A DNA stretch of 64,000 nucleotides from Candidatus Peregrinibacteria bacterium HGW-Peregrinibacteria-1. GTDB taxonomy: Bacteria > Patescibacteriota > Gracilibacteria > UBA1369 > LOWO2-01-FULL-3. Numbering within the stretch: the first letter of the stretch is position 1; the number at the start of each line of letters is the position of its first letter. Of the stretch, positions 1 to 8,728 are shown piece by piece. Under the pieces are notes generated by a model. The model ran no database searches. It was given only the letters and a program-made list of their open reading frames with translations, and was not told where the DNA came from. The DNA is taken from NCBI GenBank assembly GCA_002839505.1, contig PGYE01000001.1, forward strand, positions 934,425 to 998,424, written 5' to 3'. Both the position numbers and the translations under genes were made by a program.

Positions 1-1813
1 CCAAAATCGTCCGCGAATCAATTCCACTACTAACAGCAAACGCAATTCTGGAAGGAATATTTGCCTTAATAAGACCCGTAATGACATCAACCGACGGTCT
101 TTGTGTAGCCACAATCAAATGAATACCCACCGCACGCGCCATCTGCGCAATACGACAAATCGATGCCTCTACCTCCTTACTTGCCACCATCATCAAGTCT
201 GCCAACTCATCAATCACCACAATAATACTAGGCATTTTACCGACCCCCTCAAGCTCATTATATTCAAAAATATTACGCACCCTATTAGTTGATAATTCCC
301 CATATCGACGAGACATTTCCGCAACCACCCACCTCAAAGAAATAGCCGCCTTCTCCGGATCCGTTATCACCGGCGTCAACAAATGCGGAATATTATTATA
401 GGAAGAAAGCTCCACCCTCTTCGGATCAATCATAATAAATTTCAAATCTTGCGGTGAATTCTGATACAACAATGAAATCAAGAAAGAATTCATACAAACC
501 GACTTACCACTACCCGTAGCACCCGCTATCAACAAATGCGGCATCGTCTCAAGATTACCAATAATTGGCTTTCCTGAAACATCACGCCCCAAAGGCAAAG
601 TCATCTTAGACACGGAATCCGTAAAGACACCACTCTCCATAATCTCCCTCAAATGCACCACCGCCCGATACTGATTTGGAACCTCAATACCAACAAGTGA
701 TTTACCGGGAATGGGAGCCTCGATACGAATACGCTCCGCCGCCAAAGCCAATGCTAAATCATTTTTCAATCCCGTAATTTTCGACAACTTCACTCCCTCC
801 GAAGGCTTCAATGTATATTGCACCACCGTCGGCCCCACATTCACCTCCTGCATCGCCACATTAATTCCAAATTGCTTCAACTTATCTTTAATTTGCTCCG
901 CACTCTTCACCAGCTGCTTCTCATCGATCGTCACATTACTATCTCCATCCTTCAACAAATCCAAAGACGGGAACTCCCAATCCAATGTCTCACTCACCTC
1001 ATGTTCAACTGCTTTATCATTAAGCTCCTCCTTCAACTCCTGCTCCACCTCTTTATTGATTTTAAGACCACCATCATCTTCCCCCTTTATCACCTCATCA
1101 ATATCTCTATCTCCACCACGAATCTTCGCCCTGTGAATCATAATCTCCGGCGCATCCCCATAATCATCAGCCTCCTCTTCAGAATCATCAAACTTAGTTC
1201 GCGAAGACAATCTCTGCCTTCCTTCTCCTCCTTTTACAATCTCAAATTTAACATTTGGAATAATTAGCCGCGCAATATCCCTCAAAGACAAATCAAACAT
1301 CAAAAGCAACGAAACCAAAAACGCCCCGAGAAAAATTGTCGTCGCCCCAATCCTTCCCATTCCCAAAACCTCAATAAAAACAAAATTGGTCACAAAACCC
1401 ACATAACCTCCATATCTCCCCGCCGCCGCATACTCATATATTTCGTCAATCGGCACCGACAAATGAATCAAACTCAAAACAGAAATCATGAAAAATATCA
1501 CCCCCAGAATCCTCGCCGGACCAAACGCCACCTTCTTGGAAAAAAACAACATTCCCGCAATAAAAAACAACATCGCCGGCACAATATTAATCCCAAACCC
1601 CAACACCGGACTCAAAGCCCCAATAAAAAAACTCCCAATCACACCAAGTGAACCATATAAACTCAAAATAACCAAAATCCCCAAACACAAAAAAACTATT
1701 CCCAAAATCTCCCGCGCAACCGTCGAACTAACCTTAATTTGAAAAGATTTTTTGCCGGCTCTTCTACGAACCACCGAACTTCTTGTGGCAGTTCGCCTTT
1801 TTCTTCTTGCCAT
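1..1813 (-). CDS. ftsK: DNA translocase FtsK, N-terminal part (runs off the window)
   Basis: Reading leftward from an ATG at 1813 gives about 604 residues without a stop, ending at the window edge. The start is basic (MARRKRRTATRS), several hydrophobic segments follow (roughly residues 25-190), then an acidic linker and the motor domain. The Walker A motif GATGSGKS lies at about residues 431-438, and a Walker B-like IIVVIDELADLMM follows. This is the FtsK/SpoIIIE layout: a septum-bound hexameric ATPase that pumps chromosomal DNA through the closing division site. The end of the motor and any gamma DNA-reading domain lie beyond the window. A 33-codon hydrophobic ORF sits just upstream. Confidence 0.93.
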   Translation of the reverse strand, partial: MARRKRRTATRSSVVRRRAGKKSFQIKVSSTVAREILGIVFLCLGILVILSLYGSLGVIGSFFIGALSPVLGFGINIVPAMLFFIAGMLFFSKKVAFGPARILGVIFFMISVLSLIHLSVPIDEIYEYAAAGRYGGYVGFVTNFVFIEVLGMGRIGATTIFLGAFLVSLLLMFDLSLRDIARLIIPNVKFEIVKGGEGRQRLSSRTKFDDSEEEADDYGDAPEIMIHRAKIRGGDRDIDEVIKGEDDGGLKINKEVEQELKEELNDKAVEHEVSETLDWEFPSLDLLKDGDSNVTIDEKQLVKSAEQIKDKLKQFGINVAMQEVNVGPTVVQYTLKPSEGVKLSKITGLKNDLALALAAERIRIEAPIPGKSLVGIEVPNQYRAVVHLREIMESGVFTDSVSKMTLPLGRDVSGKPIIGNLETMPHLLIAGATGSGKSVCMNSFLISLLYQNSPQDLKFIMIDPKRVELSSYNNIPHLLTPVITDPEKAAISLRWVVAEMSRRYGELSTNRVRNIFEYNELEGVGKMPSIIVVIDELADLMMVASKEVEASICRIAQMARAVGIHLIVATQRPSVDVITGLIKANIPSRIAFAVSSGIDSRTIL

Positions 1814-1828
1814 CTGCTAATAAATTCA

Positions 1829-1930
1829 TTAAAGAACAGAGAAAAATATAACGAAAAGCACACAAAAAAGAAACAGCAAAATCAAAAACCACCAAGCCAA
1901 TACACTAAAATTAATACCAATCTTCACCAT
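1829..1930 (-). CDS. possible 33-aa single-TM microprotein upstream of ftsK
   Basis: An ATG at 1930 opens 33 codons ending in TAA at 1829. The product begins MVKIGINFSVLAWW and is almost entirely hydrophobic, so it would be one membrane helix. Its stop is 15 nt before the ftsK ATG, compatible with one transcript. I recognise no family. A T-rich stretch read in this frame would look hydrophobic by chance, so the case rests on position and an uninterrupted frame only. Confidence 0.33.
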   Translation of the reverse strand: MVKIGINFSVLAWWFLILLFLFCVLFVIFFSVL

Positions 1931-1932
1931 AC

Positions 1933-2021
1933 TTATTTTGCGTCATCGCGATTACATTGAACCACTTATCGGCACACTCTTATTTCTCTTGGGCGTATCG
2001 GAGCCTTTGCGGGCCGGTGCC
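1933..2021. repeat. island-flanking repeat, left copy
   Basis: This 89-bp stretch is nearly identical to 13513-13602: TTATTTTGCGTCA, then GCGATTACATTGAACCAC, then GGCACACTCTTATTTCTCTT, then GGAGCCTTTGCGGGCCGGTG, with only a few substitutions. After GGTGCC it continues (TTTCACCGACTAATCAG) like the third copy at 13431-13498. It lies between ftsK and the first island gene and, with the right-hand copies, brackets the accessory genes. Only the left half of the hairpin seen at 13552-13691 is present here. Confidence 0.85.
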
Positions 2022-2129
2022 TTTCACCGACTAATCAGAATAAGATTACCACCCGTAGCCCGCCTTTTCACCGCTCCCCAAAGCGAATTTTTTGGCTAAC
2101 AATGAAAAACCGAGCCTAAGATCACAACA

Positions 2130-2159
2130 TTGACAAAATAGGCTTATATGTGATACAGT
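2130..2159 (+). promoter_or_regulatory. sigma-70-type promoter for the 372-codon ORF
   Basis: TTGACA at 2130-2135 is followed after 18 bp by TACAGT at 2154-2159, preceded by TGTGA. A start site near 2166 would fall after the farthest upstream in-frame start (2150), so translation should begin at ATG 2189 or 2210. Confidence 0.6.
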
Positions 2160-2209
2160 GTTATATTAATTTTGTAATCTTCAAAATAATGACAAAAATC
2201 TTTCAAATA

Positions 2210-3268
2210 ATGAGAAATCCTAGACCAAAAATAGCAGTCGAAACTGAAGACCGCAGAGCAGAAGGTGATGCGCTTACAAATGATGCCAAACACTTTGCAG
2301 GCACACTAATTAACAAAGGCCTAACCGTTCAGGACTTAGGAAGTGAAAAAGCTCCCCTTAGAAGAGAAGGTGATAATCGCGATGCAATGGTATCTGCCGT
2401 CAGAAAAGAATACGCAAAAGCGGCAAATTTTACAGTTGCGGAAGAATCTACAGGTGATAATCCTTTAGAAAAGCTAAATGATGTAGAAAAAGCCTGCCTT
2501 GAAGAAATGAAAAGTAATTTTTTTCGGGATGGGATTGCGCTCATTGATGAAAATTTAAATCAAAAATCGTATGAAGCTGCACTAAAAAAAGACCCATCAG
2601 CTGGACAATCATGGGAAATTATTCAGAAAAGATTATTAGACAATGAAGCTACTCTCCTGAAAAAAGCTGTCGAATTATCAAAACTCACAGGCAATCAAGA
2701 AGGTGAAGGAGTCATTTTAGTTGGAGTATATGAAAATGGCGACCTTGCAATCAGACAAAGAAGTTCAGAAATTGTAAATGCAAGGTGGACGAAAAACTGG
2801 AAAGACGGGGTGAGAGAGGAATCTGAAAAAGGTGAACTGGTGCTTCTATTCCACCCTATTGCTTATTTCGGCTCTATGGGTGGCAGCCCTATTAAATACA
2901 GGGGGCGATGGGCAAAACCTATTGAAATTATTATAGCCGTAGAGAATGCTGGTTATCATGTGCCAGCAGATGTAGAAGACAGGAATCCTTACCATCAGCC
3001 AGTACTGGGTGAGAAAAAAGGTTTGGTAGCTGCTTATGAAGCTATAACTTACGAACCCTACGTCAAGAACGACAGATTAGCATTACTTCAATGCCCTTAC
3101 TATGTACGTTATGAGTACGCTGGCGATGATTTTGATTTTGAGAGGGATGATTACTCCGACGCCGAAGTGTATGTTGTTGAGGGGAGGAATCATAAAACCT
3201 TCATCGACAGTACAACTGCTGACTCGGAAGATCCCTGTTGTGGCGCGATACTATGGCTGAGAGGCTAA
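2210..3268 (+). CDS. uncharacterised island protein (about 352 aa)
   Basis: The frame is open from 2150, but the promoter at 2130-2159 makes ATG 2189 or 2210 more likely; 2210 (MRNPRPKIAVETEDRRAEGD) is chosen because the hydrophilic, protein-like sequence begins there. The product looks cytoplasmic, with no signal peptide or membrane helix. The middle (LTGNQEGEGVILVGVYENGD) has only a faint resemblance to DUF4256-type proteins, not enough to assign. The C-terminal part is rich in aromatic and acidic residues. The gene is monocistronic, closed by a hairpin terminator, and is the first gene inside the flanking repeats. Function unknown. Confidence 0.75.
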   Translation: MRNPRPKIAVETEDRRAEGDALTNDAKHFAGTLINKGLTVQDLGSEKAPLRREGDNRDAMVSAVRKEYAKAANFTVAEESTGDNPLEKLNDVEKACLEEMKSNFFRDGIALIDENLNQKSYEAALKKDPSAGQSWEIIQKRLLDNEATLLKKAVELSKLTGNQEGEGVILVGVYENGDLAIRQRSSEIVNARWTKNWKDGVREESEKGELVLLFHPIAYFGSMGGSPIKYRGRWAKPIEIIIAVENAGYHVPADVEDRNPYHQPVLGEKKGLVAAYEAITYEPYVKNDRLALLQCPYYVRYEYAGDDFDFERDDYSDAEVYVVEGRNHKTFIDSTTADSEDPCCGAILWLRG

Positions 3269-3301
3269 GATTTAATTTTGAGCTTTAGTTCTATCTTATT
3301 T

Positions 3302-3328
3302 AGACCCCATTATGGCGGGGTCTTTTTT
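3302..3328 (+). terminator. rho-independent terminator after the 372-codon ORF
   Basis: A 7-bp stem AGACCCC/GGGGTCT (3302-3308 with 3317-3323) with an 8-nt loop is followed by five more T residues. It lies 34 nt after the stop and separates this gene from the next operon. Confidence 0.8.
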
Positions 3329-3392
3329 CATTTGAAAAATGTATCAAGCTTGAATATCAATCTCTTAAAAACGATCTGCCCCCTATTCAAAA

Positions 3393-3421
3393 TTGATCAA
3401 TTCCAAGTAATATGCTACAAT
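3393..3421 (+). promoter_or_regulatory. promoter of the island plus-strand operon
   Basis: TTGATC at 3393-3398, a 17-bp spacer and TACAAT at 3416-3421, with an upstream TG giving an extended -10 (TGCTACAAT). It lies 22 bp before the ATG at 3444. The -35 is embedded in the palindrome TTGATCAA (3393-3400). Confidence 0.65.
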
Positions 3422-3443
3422 TAGGGGATATCTAAAAATCAAA

Positions 3444-6400
3444 ATGACTATCCTATCTCCAGAAGATAACGATGCTCAGGTCCAACCAGACCAAGAAGCA
3501 AAAGTTAATGAATCAACATCACCAAAGATTGAAGGTATTTCTGATGTCATTCGAGGAAAGCTAGGCAGCGTGCTTAATGGTACAAGCCAAAATGCTGAAA
3601 GTAAGGAAGGCAGTACCCTTAATCAAAGAATTACTTCGCTCGTACAATACTTTCGCCGCTGGAGTTACTCTCAAGGTAAAGTAATCATGCCCGACATTAT
3701 TGATATAATTTCTAATATCATAAATCACAAAGCCGTTATTGATTCATTTGGTCAATATGAAGATTACGACAGGTGCCAAAATTTACTAGAAGCAGAGGCC
3801 GTACAGTTTGAATCAACTCTAAAAAAGAATGATAACACAATACGCAAACATCTCACCAGCTGGGGAGTCACACCAAAGTTGAACGGTATATTTTTAGATG
3901 CTCGCTGGCTTGATAGTGCACTCCACAAAGCTATTACAAAGTTCAATAAACCTCAGAGCGAAAGAGACCCCAGAAAGCCAGAAGATTTTAGAAAAGCCCA
4001 GTTTAAAGCCCTTGAAGAAACCTTGTCAAATGACTTTGAAGGTGATTTAACCCAGATTGCTACAGGGATCAGCGACAAAAGCTTCACACTCGAAGCAATT
4101 AGCTCTCAACTTCTAGCACACCAATCAACTCCCGCAACAACCTTTATCCTCGATAATATTCCAACAAAAGGATTTCGTAAAATACCTAAAAGAGAAGAGT
4201 TTGAAGGTGAAACATATCATATTGAAAAAGAGACAAAACTTAAAAGGAACACGGGACTTACAGTCGTCGGCCCAAATGATGATCCACGACAACTACCAAA
4301 AGGAGTTTTATTAGATAGCAACTTTGGGTACAACAAAGATGGCTCAAAAAGAATCCCCGCACACATCATGATTATTGACGACCATGAAGGCTTTGGCCAA
4401 CTTGTACACGACACCGCCACCATCCAACTGCTAAACATCATTAAGAAAACAGGCTTGGATAGCTCTTACCAAAATGAAAACGGAGAATATCAAGCCCTTG
4501 TCAAGAAGCTTGATGCCGACACGATTCTTTCATCTTGGATCATAAAAAACCTCAATCACCCACTTTTGCAAAGCTCAGAATTTCGAGAAATATTGAGAAA
4601 AATAAGCATATGTGAAGATTTTAAATTAGGCTCAACAATTTTGGCATACGGCGTAAAATCAAGAGATTATGTCTATATTATTCACGGAGTCCTAGACCAG
4701 TCTATTGAACTTGTTAAAACCAATAAAAGAGAAAAATTAAAAAAAGAAATTGAAGAGGAAGAACAAAAAGTTGCCCAGGCTGGACACAGCAACAGTGAAA
4801 AATTAGAAAAATTAAAAGAATATCTATCTTGGACAAATACCACCCCTCTTGAAAAGGAGGATTTTGAACTAGTATTGAACATTATGCATCAAGCACTTCC
4901 TTCAATAATCACAACTCCATTCGCATTTGATCATATTCTTCAGACTGCTTATCAGTCTGAGAGAGAGACCTATGATCAAATCTCGAAAGGATATGAGGCA
5001 GGAGAGTTTGAAATAGCTGGCTCAATGTATGACAAGGATTTACTAGTAATTTCAAGTGCAAGCGGCACCCCTCTCCCTGAGTTTAAAAACAGACAAGGTT
5101 TATACATATTTTTGAGAGGACAAGAACATCTTAATCGCGAACTTGTTCTTACAAAAGATGGCAACTCATATGATCTGGCCACTAATGCAGAAAACATGAA
5201 AAGTCTGCTCAAATATGACTTTGCCTCATTAGCCAACATGATTAAAACTGCTGAACAGGTGCACGTTTCACACCTAATTATGAAAAAACAAAGCGAAATC
5301 ACTGCATCTAGTGACCCCGAAAAAACAAAACTTCTAGAATATGAACTGGAACAGCTACAAAGACATTTTCAACTCAACAAGGAGGGTGAAGTTTGGAGAA
5401 GCAGAACTCAAAACATGGCCTGTGCATTCAGCTATTTGCCCGAACATGACATCATGAGAATCATCGTTGATTGGAAAAAACAATCAACAAAACAAAAAAA
5501 GAAAGGAGATTCCAAGACAAGCTCAAAATCTTCCATGCCAGCCCTTGGTGATTTGCCTGCAATTGAAGACAGAAAACTAAAAGTTACGAAAGATGATTTT
5601 AATGCACTATTCGACAACTACTCCTACACCCCTGAAAACTTAGTGAAGCTGTTTGAAGAAGATTTCGGCACCGACTTTGACAGCGATGTACAAACTGCAC
5701 AATTTGACACATTACGAGATCACGTTCTTCAAGTTTTACATCAATATGAGGTCTTCTTTTCTTACAACAATTTACCAGCACGAATTACTCCCAAGTTCAT
5801 GAGGCTTACCCTACTACTCCATGACATTGGTAAACCAACAGCTGTTAAGCAAGGTGAAAAGCATTTACAGCACGAGAAAACACTACCAATTTTGGAATCC
5901 ACCTTTGAAGCACTTGGCTTTTCCAAAGAAGAAATTGCTCTAGCCAGCGCATTAGTTGAAGAAGACCCTATCGGCAAATATATGTTAGATAAAAGCTCAT
6001 TAGACGAATGCCTTGAAACAATAAGAAAACAAGCCGGGAAAACATCGTTAGAACTAAAAGATTTTTATGATCTATTAATGATGTTTTACATGTGTGATTC
6101 TTCATCATACACAGCAAAACCAAAGCCCGGCAAACCATCCCCACTAGACAAGCTATATCTTCTAGATGATGCCAATAGAGTAATCAGCTTTGCGCCAGCT
6201 AAAGAACAAAAAGTCGATGATTTAAGTGCGGCAATCGAAACATACAGTCGACTAGATCAAATTTCCTCAGTAGACAGCTTGGAAGAGTACATCAATGCTA
6301 ACAGAGAACAAGTTGAACAGCATGCTCAGAAAATCACGAAAGGCAGTTTCAATCAACAAATGCAGCAAATGAAAAGTTTATTTGCCAAAAACCAACAACA

Positions 6401-8246
6401 AGCCAATGCAATAGCCTGGTATGTATATAATCACATGCATGACTCAATGGAAGATCCCAATAGAGAACCATCACTAGCAAACATTGAAAAGTATCTTGCA
6501 GACGACGCATTGATGAAAAAAGCTGTTGAAACAGTGACCAACATCTGTGCAGAAGAAAACATGGATTTGCAATTCAATCTAATGTCTCTTTTCTTCAACA
6601 GCAACCCTGCATTATATGTTGCAACGATGAAGAGAATGACTTTTGAGATTTCCCCAGCACTATCTAATGAGAACACCACGACAAAAATTGATAAGCTACT
6701 AATAAATTATCCCGGAAGCTCCCTTTATGTAGCACATCAACTGGCAGATCGCCTAGAAAAAGAACTAATTCCAAAGATGCTCGATACCCATGCCACCGAT
6801 TTATCAGGATTATTAAAGATGATTGCTTCGGGGGGAATTAAAAACGCTAAAGAGATTGGATATCGCTATGTAGAACGAAAAGGTGATGATTTCAAATTAG
6901 CCGGATCTCTAGCAGTTTTCACCTATCTGGGAGCATTTTTTGATGACGCAGATATTTTCATCAACATTGATTCCGACTTCTTAGAGGAACAGTATGAGAA
7001 AAATCCAGATTCGATGTGTTATTACAGCGAAGATTTTGTTGTCAAACCACGAAGAACTGCTAATTACAGAACTGCAGCACAAAGAGCAAGTTTTCGAGAA
7101 AAATTTGCTGATGTAATGAAAAGACCAGATGCAAAACACTATCTTGCATACAAGATAGCTCACAGCATCTTACAAGAAGTCATCGCTCATGGAATTGACA
7201 TTCAGAATTTAAGCTCGGCCCAATTAGAAAACTGGTTTATTCGCTATCTAGAAAACAATAGTTCCGGAACTCTTGCTCCTGTTTCAAGACTGGGAGGTAG
7301 ACCCGAAGGAAGGTTAAACCTTAGTGTCCCCCTTGATAAGTTAAAAATAAGAATTCCAAATTATTCAATTGATCAATTTATTTTGGGACTAAAAAAACAA
7401 AAACAAGAAGCAGAAAAAACACAGAACACTGATATTTTAAAACGAATAAAATACCTGACCAGCATATTGATCGGCGTTGTTGGATTCGAACCAGGACTTA
7501 CCCTAGAAGATCTAGAAGCCCGCATTACTCCAGAAATGAAGAAAACAACACTCAAAGACATAATCAAGGAAGCAGTAGAACGCTCCATAGCCTCATCTGA
7601 GGCAGAAAAAGCTGCAACAATGCAGGCATTTTTGAAAGACTTTGACACAAGAGTACAAGTTTATGATGCGGAAATGCGCAAAGCTCCAGTAAAACTATAC
7701 TACAAATCCGTACTACAGCAGTCGGTTGACAGTGATGTAAGAAGCTTCTCAAACTTAAGATTCTTAGTGGTGCCAAAAAAGAATGAATGCGAAATTATCG
7801 ATCCATTACAGACTGAAAGCGAAAGGCAAATGTTTGCGTATTACTTGCAGCAAGAACACGGCATCAAACCTGAAAACTTAGAACTCAAACAAGACCGCAT
7901 AATCATTAAAAATTGGGATGAATCCTTAGATCTTGTTAAAATCAAGATGAGCTTCATTCAAATGGACAAAGCAGGTATGCAAATTCTTAGAAATAAGGCG
8001 ACAACCTTTTTTGAAGAGTTAAAGTTAAGCAACCTCGAAATAGCCCCTGAGTTCGAATCGTTAAAAACGATAATTGATGACACCATACTACGCAAACTGA
8101 CTGATAAGATATCGTTAATTCGGGATGCAATGCAATCAGGCAATGAAAGTAAATTAAATGGTGTAAAAATAGGCTTTTTGCAAAAAAAACTTGGATTAAA
8201 TGAAGAACAAACTAATATGGTACTAAGCTTAATGACAAAACAATGA
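3444..8246 (+). CDS. 1600-aa HD-domain protein of unknown function
   Basis: A very large soluble protein, unusual in what looks like a reduced genome. The only domain I can place is a central HD phosphohydrolase-like region. Candidate metal ligands are H760/H766 (DHVLQVLHQY), H793-D794 (LLLHDIGKP) and H807/H810 (KHLQHE). An N-terminal region carries IIDDHEG at about 310-316 and LDADT at about 356-360; these recall acidic metal-binding phosphoesterase motifs but are unassigned. Residues 425-460 and 690-715 are highly charged and probably coiled or linker. HD domains typically cleave phosphoester bonds in nucleotides, dNTPs or cyclic nucleotides. The stop overlaps the next start by 4 nt (ATGA), so it is co-translated with the 161-aa protein and the ADP-ribosylglycohydrolase. 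Substrate unknown. Confidence 0.82.
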   Translation: MTILSPEDNDAQVQPDQEAKVNESTSPKIEGISDVIRGKLGSVLNGTSQNAESKEGSTLNQRITSLVQYFRRWSYSQGKVIMPDIIDIISNIINHKAVIDSFGQYEDYDRCQNLLEAEAVQFESTLKKNDNTIRKHLTSWGVTPKLNGIFLDARWLDSALHKAITKFNKPQSERDPRKPEDFRKAQFKALEETLSNDFEGDLTQIATGISDKSFTLEAISSQLLAHQSTPATTFILDNIPTKGFRKIPKREEFEGETYHIEKETKLKRNTGLTVVGPNDDPRQLPKGVLLDSNFGYNKDGSKRIPAHIMIIDDHEGFGQLVHDTATIQLLNIIKKTGLDSSYQNENGEYQALVKKLDADTILSSWIIKNLNHPLLQSSEFREILRKISICEDFKLGSTILAYGVKSRDYVYIIHGVLDQSIELVKTNKREKLKKEIEEEEQKVAQAGHSNSEKLEKLKEYLSWTNTTPLEKEDFELVLNIMHQALPSIITTPFAFDHILQTAYQSERETYDQISKGYEAGEFEIAGSMYDKDLLVISSASGTPLPEFKNRQGLYIFLRGQEHLNRELVLTKDGNSYDLATNAENMKSLLKYDFASLANMIKTAEQVHVSHLIMKKQSEITASSDPEKTKLLEYELEQLQRHFQLNKEGEVWRSRTQNMACAFSYLPEHDIMRIIVDWKKQSTKQKKKGDSKTSSKSSMPALGDLPAIEDRKLKVTKDDFNALFDNYSYTPENLVKLFEEDFGTDFDSDVQTAQFDTLRDHVLQVLHQYEVFFSYNNLPARITPKFMRLTLLLHDIGKPTAVKQGEKHLQHEKTLPILESTFEALGFSKEEIALASALVEEDPIGKYMLDKSSLDECLETIRKQAGKTSLELKDFYDLLMMFYMCDSSSYTAKPKPGKPSPLDKLYLLDDANRVISFAPAKEQKVDDLSAAIETYSRLDQISSVDSLEEYINANREQVEQHAQKITKGSFNQQMQQMKSLFAKNQQQANAIAWYVYNHMHDSMEDPNREPSLANIEKYLADDALMKKAVETVTNICAEENMDLQFNLMSLFFNSNPALYVATMKRMTFEISPALSNENTTTKIDKLLINYPGSSLYVAHQLADRLEKELIPKMLDTHATDLSGLLKMIASGGIKNAKEIGYRYVERKGDDFKLAGSLAVFTYLGAFFDDADIFINIDSDFLEEQYEKNPDSMCYYSEDFVVKPRRTANYRTAAQRASFREKFADVMKRPDAKHYLAYKIAHSILQEVIAHGIDIQNLSSAQLENWFIRYLENNSSGTLAPVSRLGGRPEGRLNLSVPLDKLKIRIPNYSIDQFILGLKKQKQEAEKTQNTDILKRIKYLTSILIGVVGFEPGLTLEDLEARITPEMKKTTLKDIIKEAVERSIASSEAEKAATMQAFLKDFDTRVQVYDAEMRKAPVKLYYKSVLQQSVDSDVRSFSNLRFLVVPKKNECEIIDPLQTESERQMFAYYLQQEHGIKPENLELKQDRIIIKNWDESLDLVKIKMSFIQMDKAGMQILRNKATTFFEELKLSNLEIAPEFESLKTIIDDTILRKLTDKISLIRDAMQSGNESKLNGVKIGFLQKKLGLNEEQTNMVLSLMTKQ

Positions 8247-8728
8247 AACAATATACTGACTTGAAGAAACAAGTACAAGAAATCATAGACGCAAATAATG
8301 AACTCAAAGACGATAAACTTAGTTTGATAATAAGAATGCTTGAAAGTACTGCGAAACGAATTGAAAAACTTAGCCAAGAAAAAATTATCAACACCCCCGA
8401 AAATAAGTTTTACCTTCACGCCTACACATTTTATGGAACCGCTGCCATGATCAGACTCAAATTACTGAACAAAACTTCTATAGATACCTACGAAATTCCA
8501 AGCTTCAACTCTTGGGAAGACATAGATAACATTTTTTATGGCTTTGCCGACAAATTGACCGTTATAGTTTACTCAAATCAATATGAACTGCCTGAAGAAT
8601 CAACAGGTAGTTACATGCTAACTGAAAATGGTCTCAAAATTATTTTTGCAAACAGCCCAGAAGAATTAGCCTCTCTTAAAAAAGATGATACTGTAGTTCT
8701 CCATGTTACTAATTCAAATTTATGGTAA
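8243..8728 (+). CDS. uncharacterised 161-aa protein, middle gene of the island operon
   Basis: The start overlaps the previous stop by 4 nt and the end overlaps the next start by 7 nt, so all three proteins should be made in a fixed ratio. The N-terminal 50 residues are a charged helix (LKKQVQEIIDANNELKDDK). The rest looks like a small alpha/beta domain with no motif I recognise. There is no signal peptide or membrane helix. It may be a partner or inhibitor of its neighbours; this is inferred from coupling only. Confidence 0.75.
   Translation: MKQYTDLKKQVQEIIDANNELKDDKLSLIIRMLESTAKRIEKLSQEKIINTPENKFYLHAYTFYGTAAMIRLKLLNKTSIDTYEIPSFNSWEDIDNIFYGFADKLTVIVYSNQYELPEESTGSYMLTENGLKIIFANSPEELASLKKDDTVVLHVTNSNLW

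Noticed and set aside
2150..2188. Start of the 372-codon ORF at 2150
   Set aside because: It lies upstream of or within the promoter; transcription would start after it.
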